Assembly: GCA_018398815.1 (NCBI GenBank)
Contig: CM031618.1
Span: 56,946,342-57,010,341 of the forward strand
Origin: Conus ventricosus
Lineage: Eukaryota; Mollusca; Gastropoda; Neogastropoda; Conidae
DNA length: 64,000 bases
Reading direction: 5' to 3'
The position numbers were made by a program, and so were the translations under genes. The notes under the pieces were generated by a model that saw only the letters and a program-made list of their open reading frames with translations, searched no databases and was not told the DNA's origin. Below are positions 47,934-62,142 of the stretch, in pieces. Positions within the stretch are counted from its first letter, which is position 1. Every line of letters starts with the position of its first letter.

Positions 47934-48444
47934 GACTGTCAGAGTACAGACTGCAGGGTGTAATGGTAAAGTTAAGCGATGATGCTTTTAGATTAAGACT
48001 GTTAGAGTACAGACGTGCAGGGTGTAATGGTAAAGTTAAGCGATGATGCTTTTAGATTAAGACTGTCAGAGTACAGACGTGCAGGGTGTAATGGTAAAGT
48101 TAAGCGATGATGCTTTTAGATTAAGACTGTCAGAGTACAGACGTGCAGGGTGTAATGGTAAAGTTAAGCGATGATGCTTTTAGATTAAGACTGTCAGAGT
48201 ACAGACGTGCAGGTGTAATGGTAAAGTTAAGCGATGATGCTTTTAGATTAAGACTGTCAGAGTACAGACGTGCAGGGTGTAATGGTAAAGTTAAGCGATG
48301 ATGCTTTTAGATTAAGACTGTCAGAGTACAGACGTGCAGGGTGTAATGGTAAAGTTAAGCGATGATGCTTTTAGATTAAGACTGTCAGAGTACAGACGTG
48401 CAGGGTGTAATGGTAAAGTTAAGCGATGATGCTTTTAGATTAAG
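47934..48444. repeat. 64-bp minisatellite, eight copies
   Basis: The unit starts GACTGTCAGAGTACAGAC and contains TAATGGTAAAGTTAAGCGAT. Units are almost identical; the first lacks one base, the second has GACTGTTAG and one (about 48,209) lacks a G. There are no variable spacers. Confidence 0.95.
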
Positions 48445-48534
48445 AAGCCCGGTCAGTGACTGGCAAGGACAAAATATTAAAGGAAAAAAAAGTGGCTAAC
48501 AGGTGTTTGCTCCAGTGCGTGCATGCCCATGATG

Positions 48535-48539
48535 TGTGC

Positions 48540-48588
<49 letters not shown>

Positions 48589-48607
48589 TGTGTGTGTGTG
48601 TGCGTGC

Positions 48608-48685
<78 letters not shown>

Positions 48686-48780
48686 GCGTGCATATGTGTG
48701 TGCGTGTGTGTGTGTGTGTCAACATGTACATGTGTGTCCGTGTGTGCGTGTGCGTGTGTGTGGGAGAGAGAGAGAGAGAG

Positions 48781-48832
<52 letters not shown>

Positions 48833-48878
48833 GACAGACAGACAGACATACATACAGTCAAGCTGGCTGGCACGCTCG

Positions 48879-48947
<69 letters not shown>
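48535..48947. repeat. Compound (TG)n-(GA)n-(CA)n microsatellite
   Basis: TG at about 48,544-48,682 and on to 48,760, GA at 48,763-48,830, a (GACA) stretch, then CA at 48,882-48,946. The TG and CA blocks are complementary and could fold on each other. Confidence 0.95.

Positions 48948-50207
<1,260 letters not shown>

Positions 50208-50255
<48 letters not shown>
50208..50255. repeat. (TA)n tract, left flank of PLE pair
   Basis: Forty-eight bases of TA directly abut the end of the Penelope-like sequence at 50,256. A matching tract lies at the opposite end (55,239-55,291). Confidence 0.95.
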
Positions 50256-50259
<4 letters not shown>

Positions 50260-50271
50260 AAAATAAGGTAC

Positions 50272-50333
50272 TAAAAAGAGAAATCGACAAATTTGTTTCT
50301 AGCGGCGTTGCGCTGTCATCAGGATGGTTTTTG
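50272..50333 (-). ncRNA. Hammerhead ribozyme motif, copy A terminal repeat
   Basis: On the minus strand, CTGATGA lies at 50,316-50,322, followed by the AGCG/CGCT stem II, GAAAC, and GTC with predicted cleavage 3' of position 50,286. Stem I is ATC/GAT plus a distal A-run/T-run pairing. Same sequence as the motif at 52,705. Confidence 0.72.
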
Positions 50334-50439
50334 TTTGCCCACCGCCGATGTTATATAGCGTGTGGGCTCACGTTTGCGGTTGTTTGCACGTGCGGGTTGG
50401 CTGCACGTGTTTTTTTGGGCTTTCAGGTTTTTGTTTTGG

Positions 50440-52536
50440 ATGTGTTCACTAACAACGATTTCCATTTATGCCTGCAGTTGTTTACTATTTCTGTTTTGGT
50501 GTTTAAAGTTGCTAAGTGTGGTTTGCATAGTATTAACCATTTTTCAGTTAAACTAGGTTGCACCTTTTTGAAACATTGCTGTATGATGATGCTCTTTTTA
50601 TATTTTCCAGGATATATTGTAGCTTGTTTTTTGCGTCTTTAAGTTTCCAGATATATTTGCTCAATTCTGTTTGGTTTTTATATTTTTCTTTATTAAATGA
50701 CTGTTTGTGGTTTGCATATCTGGTTTTGAAGTGGTTTTCAGTGATCCCTATGTATGTTTCTTTTTCATTTTCTGATGTCACAGTAGCCTGGTATACAATG
50801 TTGTTGTGGAGACATTTATTGTCTAGTGGGCACTGCTCTTTTCTGGTGCAATTGCAAGATTTCCTTTCTTCACCCTTCTTTGCTGTGTTGATTTTCATTT
50901 TGTTGGATGCGTCAATTAGGTTTTTAAGGTTGGGCATACATGAGTACGATAGTTTGACAGTGTTTTGTTAAATATTTTGGACAGTTTGTGTTCATTTTGG
51001 AAATGAAGTTGTTAAAATTTTGAAGAATTCTTTCCCTATGTTTGTTTTGAGTTTCCCGTCGTATGGGGGGTTATACCATTATGATTTTTCTTTTCCTATT
51101 TTTCTTGCTTTTGTTTGTGTTGTTGTCTGGGTTGTATTGTAATTTGTAATTGTATCCACTTGTTTGTAGTGCCTCCTGGTATTCTGCTGCTGCATTGTTG
51201 AACACTCTCTCATTGCATGACAAGTTTGATAGCCTCTTGTTTATGCCATGGGGTATGGTCTTTAATACAGATGGTGGGGGGTTTACTTTTGGTGTTTACA
51301 TAAAGAGGTGTGTCGTTGGGTTTCTTGTATGGTTTATATATGTGATTGTTGAGATCCAATGTTATGTCTAAGTAGTTCACTACCTTTTTGTTTGCTTCAA
51401 TGGTAATCTTTAAGTTGTGGTTTTGGAAGATTTTGCATAGTTCTTTCTTCTTGTTTTCGATGGTTCTTGGGTTGTTGGTCAGTGCAGCAAGGCCATCGTC
51501 TCTGTATAGTCCGACTTGTTTCCGAGTTTTTTTCTGATGTTGGACAGCATGAATAGTCCGACCAGTTCACATGTTTCTGCACCATCATATGATCCCATGG
51601 TTACGTCGAATGTTGAATTTCTGTTGGTTTTCCTGATCCAGGTTTCATTTTTGCTGTGTAGTAATGTTTTCTTGTGTGGAGAATGATTTCCATTTCTGAC
51701 CCTGCTATGTCTGTGTGGTTACTGGCAAACTTCAGGGCTTTGGTGAGTAGTTCCTCATCTATAGATGGGTAAAAGTCAACTATGTCAAATGTGATGAATA
51801 CTGTATTACTTTGTTATTGAGTTTTTTGAACCATTGGATAACTTCGTATGTGTTCTTCCAGAGGTTGTATTCAGAGTTTGATTTTACGTTCTTTATTATT
51901 TTTTCCAGAATTTTCTTGCTTATTTTGCCCAATTCAGATTTGGATGGGTTTATTAGTCTACATGTTGGATTGTTGAAAATTAGGCTTGTGGTCTTTGAGT
52001 GTTATGAAAGCTTCTTTTGTTGCTGTCGCTTCTATCCTGTCACTTAGGTCTATGCGCTCTGCAAGTTCTTTTTTCTTTAGTGCGGATACTGTCATGTATA
52101 TTTTTGTCGGCTTTTTTGTAGTTTTTCTGGATGTTTTTGTCAAGGAGTTGAGAGTATTCTTCTGGTTCCATTTTGTAGTAGTTGCTAGTTTTATCAGCCT
52201 TCACAAATATTTTTTGTCATTTTGTATTTGTTTTATTTGTTTTTTTAGTGTTGTTTGGAAACCGTTGTTAGATTTTTTGAATTCAATATTGGTTATCATT
52301 CTTTTCATTTGATCTTCAAAGGGTTTCATTTCGTCTATGGCTGGTGGTGATCGCCATGATTTGAAATCGTAGGTGCTTTTATCCTCTCTTTTTGCGTTTG
52401 GGTTCAGAAAAAAGAATGCTTTCCATCTCATATTGTGTATGAATTTTTCAGTTTGTTCTATTAATTTTTTTAGGTAGGATTGCGGATTGGAAAATGGTAT
52501 GTTTTTTGTTGACTGTCTAAAATTGATTTCTTCCAT
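50440..52536 (-). pseudogene. PLE RT plus GIY-YIG endonuclease, copy A
   Basis: The Met at 52,536 opens MEEINFRQSTKNIPFSNP. The frame is broken several times but the domains follow in order: an N-terminal region with STYDFKSWRSPPAIDEM; ITLKDHKPNF near 51,990; motif A decayed near 51,770; the [17 protein letters not shown] region near 51,570; RDDGLAAL near 51,500; and [20 protein letters not shown] near 51,380. The open piece 50,937-50,548 holds a Cys cluster (CNCTRKEQCPLDNKC) and the GIY-YIG core ETYIGITENHFKTRYANHKQ. Penelope-like RTs carry this type of endonuclease at the C-terminus. Confidence 0.85.
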
Positions 52537-52606
52537 TTTAAAATCTTTTAGGTCACAGTGCTCAACGTGAGGAGCGATTAAGATCAAAGTGATTAAAATA
52601 CCCAAA

Positions 52607-52846
52607 AAACCTGAAAGCCCAAAAAAACACGTGCAGCCAACCCGCACGTGCAAACAACCGCAAAACTTGAGCCCACACGCTATATAACATCGGCGGTGGG
52701 CAAACAAAAACCATCCTGATGACAGCGCAACGCCGCTAGAAACAAATTTGTCGATTTCTCTTTTTAGTACCTTATTTTAAACAATGTTGCTCCCCAAGGG
52801 TCGAGCACTCAAAAAATCATTTTGGGTATTTTAATCACTTTGATCT
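52607..52846 (+). repeat. PLE terminal repeat (pLTR), left copy
   Basis: A 240-bp direct repeat from ACCTGAAAGCCC to CTTTGATCT, repeated at 55,002-55,239 with very few differences. Penelope-like elements typically carry such pLTRs, thought to arise from partial tandem copies. Confidence 0.88.
52705..52766 (+). ncRNA. Hammerhead ribozyme motif, left pLTR
   Basis: CTGATGA at 52,716-52,722; stem II AGCG/CGCT with a six-base loop; GAAA at 52,739-52,742; short stem III within GAAACAAATTTGTC; predicted cleavage after C52,752. Stem I pairs ATC with GAT and, beyond an internal loop, AAAAA with TTTTT. One oddity is a C/A mismatch at the base of stem II. The canonical core is otherwise complete, and hammerheads in pLTRs are established for PLEs. 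Confidence 0.75.
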
Positions 52847-52890
52847 TAATCGCTCCTCACGTTGAGCACTGTGACCTAAAAGATTTTAAA

Positions 52891-54990
52891 ATGGAAGAAA
52901 TCAATTTTAGACAGTCAACAAAAAACATACCATTTTCCAATCCGCAATCCTACCTAAAAAAATTAATAGAACAAACTGAAAAATTCATACACAATATGAG
53001 ATGGAAAGCATTCTTTTTTCTGAACCCAAACGCAAAAAAAGAGGATAAAAGCACCTACGATTTCAAATCATGGCGATCACCACCAGCCATAGACGAAATG
53101 AAACCCTTTGAAGATCAAATGAAAAGAATGATAACCAATATTGAATTCAAAAAATCTAACAACGGTTTCCAAACAACACTAAAAAAACAAATAAAACAAA
53201 TACAAAATGACAAAAAAATATTTGTGAAGGCTGATAAAACTAGCAACTACTACAAAATGGAACCAGAAGAATACTCTCAACTCCTTGACAAAAACATCCA
53301 GAAAAACTACAAAAAAGCCGACAAAAATATACATGACAGTATCCGCACTAAAGAAAAAGAACTTGCAGAGCGCATAGACCTAAGTGACAGGATAGAAGCG
53401 ACAGCAACAAAAGAAGCTTTCATAACACTCAAAGACCACAAGCCTAATTTTCATAACAATCCAACATGTAGACTAATAAACCCATCCAAATCTGAATTGG
53501 GCAAAATAAGCAAGAAAAATTCTGGAAAAAATAATAAAGAACGTAAAATCAAACTCTGAATACAACCTCTGGAAGAACACATACGAAGTTATCCAATGGT
53601 TCAAAAAACTCAATAAACAAAGTAATACAGTATTCATCACATTTGACATAGTTGACTTTTACCCATCTATAGATGAGGAACTACTCACCAAAGCCTGAAG
53701 TTTGCCAGTAACCACACAGACATAGCAGGGTCAGAAATGGAAATCATTCTCCACACCAAGAAAACATTACTACACAGCAAAAATGAAACCTGGATCAGGA
53801 AAACCAACAGAAATTCAACATTCGACGTAACCATGGGATCATATGATGGTGCAGAAACATGTGAACTGGTCGGACTATTCATGCTGTCCAACATCAAGAA
53901 AAACTCGGAAAACAAGTCGGACTATACAGAGACGATGGCCTTGCTGCACTGACCAACAACCCAAGAACCATCGAAAACAAGAAGAAAGAACTATGCAAAA
54001 TCTTCCAAAACCACAACTTAAAGATTACCATTGAAGCAAACAAAAAGGTAGTGAACTACTTAGACATAACATTGGATCTCAACAATCACATATATAAACC
54101 ATACAAGAAAACCCAACGACACACCTCTTTATGTAAACACCAAAAGTAACCACCCACCATCTGTATTAAAGACCATACCCCATGGCATAAACAAGAGGCT
54201 ATCAAACTTGTCATGCAATGAGAGAGTGTTCAACAATGCAGCAGCAGAATACCAGGAGGCACTACAAACAGTGGATACAATTACAAATTACAATACAACC
54301 CAGACAACAACACAAACAAAAGCAAGAAAAATAGGAAAAGAAAAATCATATGGTATAACCCCCCATACGACGGGAAACTCAAAACAAACATAGGGAAAGA
54401 ATTCTTCAAAATTTTAACAACTTCATTTCCAAAAGAACACAAACTGTCCAAAATATTTAACAAAAACACTGTCAAACTATCGTACTCATGTATGCCCAAC
54501 CTTAAAAACCTAATTGACGCATCCAACAAAATGAAAATCAACACAGCAAAGAAGGTGAAGAAAGGAAATCTTGCAATTGCACCAGAAAAGAGCAGTGCCC
54601 ACTAGACAATAAATGTCTCCACAACAACATTGTATACCAGGCTACTGTGACATCAGAAAATGAAAAAGAAACATACATAGGGATCACTGAAAACCACTTC
54701 AAAACCAGATATGCAAACCACAAACAGTCATTTAATAAAGAAAAATATAAAAACCAAACAGAATTGAGCAAATATATCTGGAAACTTAAAGACGCAAAAA
54801 CAAGCTACAATATATCCTGGAAAATCATAAAAAGAGCATCATCATACAGCAATGTTTCAAAAGGTGCAACCTATGTTTAACTGAAAAATGGTTAATACTA
54901 TGCAAACCACACTTAGCAACTTTAAACACCAAAACAGAAATAGTAAACAACTGCAGGCATAAATGGAAATCGTTTGTTATGTGAACACAT
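52891..54990 (+). pseudogene. PLE RT plus GIY-YIG endonuclease, copy B
   Basis: The enzyme combines an RT of the Penelope type with a GIY-YIG nuclease. The first frame is open to 53,559 (Met chosen at 52,891, preceded in frame by sequence open from 52,822). It covers STYDFKSWRSPPAIDEM, FVKADKTSNYYKMEPEEYSQ and ITLKDHKPNF. Frame changes follow. Motif A FDIVDFYPSIDEELL lies near 53,645, motif [18 protein letters not shown] near 53,845, [17 protein letters not shown] near 53,925, and [20 protein letters not shown] near 54,025. The C-terminal part (54,560-54,880) has a Cys cluster, KETYIGITENHFKTRYANHK and TELSKYIWKLKD. At least five breaks exist, so this copy is not intact. The catalytic D in motif A, the RDD of motif C, and the Y/R of GIY-YIG are all present. 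Confidence 0.88.
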
Positions 54991-55001
54991 CCAAAACAAA
55001 A

Positions 55002-55236
55002 ACCTGAAAGCCCAAAAAAAACACGTGCAGCCAACCCGCACGTGCAAACAACCGCAAACGTGAGCCCACACGCTATATAACATCGGCGGTGGGCAAACAA
55101 AAACCATCTGATGACAGCGCAACGCCGCTAGAAACAAATTTGTCGATTTCTCTTTTTAGTACCTTATTTTAACAAATGTTGCTCCCCAAGGGGTCGAGCA
55201 CTCAAAAAATCATTTTGGGTATTTTAATCACTTTGA

Positions 55237-55239
<3 letters not shown>
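55002..55239 (+). repeat. PLE terminal repeat (pLTR), right copy
   Basis: Direct repeat of 52,607-52,846. It ends at CTTTGATCT directly before (TA)n, whereas the left copy continues from the same point into the internal region. Confidence 0.88.
55098..55158 (+). ncRNA. Hammerhead ribozyme motif, right pLTR (one base missing)
   Basis: CTGATGA at 55,108-55,114, GAAA at 55,131-55,134, GTC ending at 55,144. Compared with the left copy, one C just before CTGATGA is absent, which breaks the base of stem I and probably weakens cleavage. Confidence 0.65.

Positions 55240-55291
<52 letters not shown>
55239..55291. repeat. (TA)n tract, right flank of PLE pair
   Basis: About 53 bases of TA at the right boundary of the PLE pair. 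Confidence 0.95.
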
Positions 55292-55292
<1 letters not shown>

Positions 55293-55295
<3 letters not shown>

Positions 55296-55870
55296 TATAA
55301 ACAAAGCTTGCTCTTATGTCTTAAGAGGTTATCTTTTTATATTTTCTACTTTTCACAAGAAAATGTAGCTTGTTTTGCTCTTTCATCATTTTCTTTTGCT
55401 TCTTAGGTGGCACCTTTGGGTGTTTTTTTGAAAACTCAACAAACATACTGTGGTGTTGCACACTGGCCTTTTCTGGGATAGATTCTTCTTAAAACCGAAA
55501 AGGCAGAGGACTCAAATTACCACTTTCCGCGATCACTGAGGAGAAACAATCAGGTTTAGAAATATGGGTATCTGACCAGGAGTTATATGTTAGTGAGTTT
55601 CCTTCCTATTAGAGATTGTCTCCCCCTTGGAGACTATGAGCTTGCTGAAGGCTCATTTTGAGAAGCATTTATTTTACTTTTCCCCATTCACCCACTCAAG
55701 CACATACTGTTAGTTAGGCAGAATTATCTACCACTGCAGATATGAATGCTTATCTCCCCTATTTCTTCAATCTGAGGCATACGAGCAAGCTTTGTTTATA
55801 ATTCAATATTTCTTGCAGTCATTGCAAAACCAAGCTGCTCTGTAAGTTGCTGGAATGGTGCTCGGTACTT
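55293..55870. repeat. Repeat with 21-bp inverted ends, related to 28.9 kb
   Basis: AATTATAAACAAAGCTTGCTC at 55,293-55,313 is found as its exact reverse complement at 55,783-55,803, enclosing about 470 bp of unique sequence with no coding frame. The following 70 bases match 28,906-28,970 in reverse complement. It could be a small inverted-repeat transposon, or two insertions of the same repeat in opposite orientation. Confidence 0.55.
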
Positions 55871-55951
55871 GTCCTTGGAAGTTATTAGTTTGTTGTATAT
55901 ATATCGGGAGTGACTTCTCTTGTCTGGTTGCCATCAAGAAGAACTTTTCAC

Positions 55952-56067
<116 letters not shown>

Positions 56068-56165
56068 CTTTGATGGAAATGAGCTAAGAGGGAGGGATCT
56101 ATTCAGCACGGGGAGCAGCAAGCAGAGGGAAATATCAAGTGGGGGAAGGGGGGGAGGAGTGGATC

Positions 56166-56265
56166 NNNNNNNNNNNNNNNNNNNNNNNNNNNNNNNNNNN
56201 NNNNNNNNNNNNNNNNNNNNNNNNNNNNNNNNNNNNNNNNNNNNNNNNNNNNNNNNNNNNNNNNN
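56166..56265. other. Assembly gap, 100 N
   Basis: A run of exactly 100 N, the usual placeholder for a gap of unknown size. It truncates the I-type LINE copy that follows. Confidence 0.99.
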
Positions 56266-58335
<2,070 letters not shown>

Positions 58336-58340
58336 TAAAT

Positions 58341-58343
<3 letters not shown>

Positions 58344-58420
<77 letters not shown>

Positions 58421-58424
58421 CGGA
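58344..58424. repeat. (CA)n microsatellite
   Basis: Uninterrupted CA between the 3' end of the I-type copy and the RLE-type LINE fragment, as at 5,922-6,513. Confidence 0.95.
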
Positions 58425-58469
58425 GCTGAAGTCAACAGAAATAAAATGGTGGTCAAATGCAAAAGGGAA
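58425..58469 (+). mobile_element. RLE-type LINE copy, left piece
   Basis: Matches 6,514-6,560 and 26,484-26,525 (words GAGCTGAAGTCAACAGAAAT and TGGTGGTCAAATGCAAAAGG). It stops at GGGAA, where the CR1/L2-like LINE tail begins; the continuation is at 62,143. Confidence 0.8.
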
Positions 58470-58867
58470 CGAACGAACATACGAACGAACGAAATGTTGT
58501 TTAATGAGGGAAAAGAATAAGCACCAGTCAGTGGCTTTTTTTCACCCAGCCCTCAAACAATAAATACATGGTAGAAATCATTGCATCGAACTGCATATAA
58601 ACTCATAAACAACAATGAATACATGGCAATTTAGAATAAGAGAATGCACAATATAACTAGAGGAAGAGAGTGTTGGAGAGAGGGAGGGATGGAGAGCGAC
58701 ACAAAGAGAGAGAGAGAGGTGGGGACTTGGAGACACAGAATAAAGAGACGGAGTCTCTGACACAAGGAGAGACAGAAGAAAAGGAAGAAGAAGAAGAAGA
58801 TGAAAAAGAAGACTAAGGAGAAGAGGAGGAGGAGGAGGAGGAGGAGGAGGAGGAGGAGGAGGAGGAG

Positions 58868-59086
58868 AAGCATATCAAAAATTGGCACATCAAAAATGAC
58901 AAACTACAATGAAGAAGTCGTAAAACATCAAGTCATGGAATGAAGGAGAAAGAAAAAAAAAAAAAAAGCTGAAAGACACCAGACATGCCCAACTCAGCAG
59001 CAAGCAACAATTCCATACACCCCCCCCCCCCCCCCCCAACTTCAAGAACGACAAGAGAAGGAAGAAGGAGATCAACATTGGATGAC

Positions 59087-59183
<97 letters not shown>

Positions 59184-59204
59184 GAGGGAGACAGACAGCC
59201 AGAT

Positions 59205-59289
<85 letters not shown>

Positions 59290-59490
59290 ACATACCAAAA
59301 TTTGCCACATCACAAATGACAAAATACAATGAAAAAAGGGTAGTATCAAAATCAAGTCATGCAATAAAGAAGAATGAGCTGAAAACACCAGAAATACCCA
59401 TCACAGCAAAACAACCCGCCCCCCCCACCCCGCCCCAACATCAAAACAACAAGAGAAAAGAAGAAGGAGATCAACATGGGATAACAAACC
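58868..59490. repeat. Tandem duplication of about 415 bp with (GA)n and C-runs
   Basis: Segments 58,868-59,083 and 59,289-59,490 share ATCAAAAATTGGCACATC-like starts, an AATCAAGTCATG(C/G)AAT core, a C-rich run (19 C near 59,020) and GAAGGAGATCAACAT. Two (GA)n arrays lie at 59,093-59,180 and 59,211-59,290. The region is the 3' UTR or flank of the CR1/L2-like LINE. Confidence 0.65.
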
Positions 59491-59494
59491 CGAC

Positions 59495-62142
59495 TCATGG
59501 ACTTTTGTTTTTTAGTTCAGTTAATAATAACGAGTGATACCTTTCTTTGAACATGTTGAGACTGATATTAACGTCGATTTTATTAATAATGGCATTCCAC
59601 AAACAACTCCCTGAGTAAATCAGACTAGTTTTCAAAAGATCAATTCTGGGACGCGGTTGTACTATCCTAGACGAATGGTTATTACTCTTTGTTGGAAACA
59701 TATTAGTAGGGGAGAGTGGTGCTCATCCGGACAGTATTTTGAACATGAAGACAGCTTTGTTATACTCTAATTTCATTTTTAATGGCAAAATATTCAATAC
59801 CTTATAATCAGACGCTAACAGCGTCGACGGCTTTAAAAGAACCAATTTCAACGCTCGTCTATGTAGACTTACTAGAGGTTTCATGATATTATTGCTTGCA
59901 GAATCCCAAACAGTTGAAACATAATTGATGTAAGATTCTATGTAAGCACAGAAGAACATTTTTCGACTGTGTAGATTCAAGAATTTTTTCACTTTAGAGA
60001 GTTGATAGATCTTTTTAGAAATAATGTTATATATCCTTGTAATATGATCTGACCATGACAAATTATTAACAATAACAACTCCAAGAACTTTATGGCTATT
60101 AGTTTCTTCAATCTTTTGTCATTTAAGTAAAGAACAGATAAATTATCAGGAAGATTTTGACGTTTTTGTCGAGTTGTTATAAGCATGAATTTCGTTTTCT
60201 GTGGATGTGGACACATGTGATTTAGTTCAGACCAGTCGGCTAAGTGGTTAATATTTTCCTGAAGAGCTGTTGAGACCTCGTCGACATTGGTGCTACTGAT
60301 GTGTAAGGTTGTGTCGTCAGCAAATAACTCGCATTCTGCAGTAAGAACTAAAGGTAAGTCGTTAATGTAAATTGAAAATAATAAAGGACCTAGGACAGAA
60401 CCTTGTGGAACACCGTAATCAACAGGCAATGCAGAAGATGTTTTTCCACTAAACGTTACTAATTGTTTTCTACCAGATAGGAAAGATGACATGAGTTCTA
60501 ATGAATCAGTAGACAAACGATAGATCTTAAGTTTTTTTTTAGAAGGAGTGCATGGTCAAGTACATCAAAGGCTTTAGTGAAATCAACAAAGAGAGCACCA
60601 GTGATTTTGTCATTGTTGATATTAGTCAACTATTTGTCTACTAAGGATGTCAGTGCAGTATGGCATGAGAAGTTTGCTCTGAAACCTGATTGGTTCGGAT
60701 GGAAAAGATTGTAAAAATTGAAATGATGGATAATAGAATTTTTAATGTGATTTTCTAAGGGTTTAGACAAGACAGGTAATAGAGAAATAGGCCTGTAATT
60801 AGAAGGCTCTGAATGGTCTTCTGATTTATATAAGGGAATAATTTTTGCAACTTTAAATGCCTTTGGAATTTTATTTTTTGAGATGCACAAGTTGTAGATG
60901 TACGTAAGGGTTTCAGAAATAACTGGTGCTGAGATTTTAAGAATTTTACTATCAATACCATCCAGTCCTCGAGAACATGTTTGCTTTAAATGAGTGAGTG
61001 CATTGTATACTTCATGCACTGCCATTAAAGGTACGTTTAAATCAGAGGAAATGTCTTTTGAGTTACAGAATTCACGGAGAGTCTCTAAGTCGTTATAGGC
61101 AGATTTATCTTTCTTTACAGTTGCACTACCTATTCCACAGATTATTGTTGACTATGTCTAGACGTCTGGCGACATATTGCTGACTGATATAGTTTTAGAG
61201 GTAGTGACTTTATTATTGGTTAATTGATTTTATGGCTTTCCAAATCGACTTACTGTCAGTTTTTGACGACACAAGATTTTGAAAGTAGTTCATTTTAGCT
61301 GCACGTTTTAAATATGTAACAAGATTCCTTTGTTTATTAAATTCTTCTTTCGGTCCCGTTTGAAATAGTAAATCTCGTAAGTCCATGGCGTGTTTCACAT
61401 TATCTGTGAGCCAGGGCACTTTAGGGTTACTTCTAACACGTCTTGTTTTCAAAGGTGCATGTTTGTCGTAAACATTTAAAAAATTGTGATACCAAACTTC
61501 GAATGCTTCGTCAGGATCAGTAATCTGATACACGTCGTGTATGTGTGAATTCTTTAACTCAGATAAAAATTTATTGGAATCAAAACAGGAAAAACTTCTG
61601 TATTCAATTAAAGTGTGACAATTTTTTGGAACTTTAACACCTTTTTTCATCCATGTTATGCATATGGGAAGATGGTCACTACAAGTATAATTCGGTGAAC
61701 AAATTTCTGCTATATTGCATGCTTCAGATGTATATATGTGGTCGATAAGTGTTTTTGAAGAGGCAGTTATTCTTGTAGCTTTGTCGATTAATTGCGAAAG
61801 GTGAAAAGTTTCCGCCATTTGTATCCAGGACTTGTTTGGCTTCAAAAGATCAATGTTGAAATCTCCCAGTAATGTTAATTCATGGGTAGTGGAACATAAA
61901 TCCTCCAGCAGAAGAGTAAAGTTATCACGCCAAACTGCACTCTCTGCAGGATTTCTGTACACAAATCCGATGGAAAGAGGTTTAGAGCGTTTGAATTTAA
62001 TTTGTATCCATAATGATTCTATGTTAAAATAGTTTGTAGGATTAATCCTTTTAAAATTAACACTTTGATGGATGTAGATAACTAAACCTGTATCCATAGT
62101 TCGTGTAGGGTCTTTACGCATGATATTGTATCCAGGTACAAT
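59495..62142 (-). pseudogene. CR1/L2-like LINE ORF2: endonuclease and reverse transcriptase
   Basis: The open run 62,229-61,213 covers the endonuclease from MDTGLVIYIHQSVNFKRI through LLGDFNIDLLKPNKSW to SDHLPICITWMKKG, then the linker VPWLTDNVKHAMDLRD; its first codons lie outside the element. After stops near 61,200, piece 61,025-60,630 has SRGLDGIDSKILKI, FKVAKIIPLYKSEDHSEPSN and YRPISLLPVLSKPLE. Then comes a decayed FVDFTKAFDVLDH. Piece 60,516-59,989 has YGVPQGSVLGPLLFSIYIND and CELFADDTTLHIS. The C-terminal pieces 60,061-59,723 and 59,701-59,495 follow. No RNase H is seen. About six stops or shifts make it non-functional. Confidence 0.88.

Larger units (their letters stand above)
50256..52606 (-). 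mobile_element. Penelope-like element copy A
   Basis: The element reads on the minus strand from about 52,606 to 50,256 and is almost the mirror image of copy B. Its 5' end keeps only about 25 bases of terminal-repeat sequence, and it joins copy B's upstream terminal repeat head to head at about 52,607, with AAAA at the junction. Its 3' end keeps a terminal repeat lacking the last 70-odd bases found in copy B, ending at TTTTAACA against (TA)n. Coding pieces match copy B, with independent breaks. Confidence 0.88.
52607..55239 (+). mobile_element. Penelope-like element copy B, with direct pLTRs
   Basis: Two direct terminal repeats flank an internal region encoding RT and GIY-YIG endonuclease on the plus strand. 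The right end meets a (TA)n tract. Together with copy A it forms a head-to-head pair of about 5.0 kb. The copies differ by few substitutions over the regions compared by eye, implying a recent origin of the pair. Confidence 0.9.
58470..62142 (-). mobile_element. CR1/L2-like LINE inserted in the RLE-type copy
   Basis: The element reads on the minus strand, 5'-truncated within its endonuclease at 62,142. It ends with ...CCTCATTAAACAACATTT and a (TTCG)n tail at about 58,495-58,470. Removing it joins the two parts of the RLE-type LINE (compare 26,500-26,540), so the nesting is clear. Only about 2 bp of target duplication can be inferred. Confidence 0.85.
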
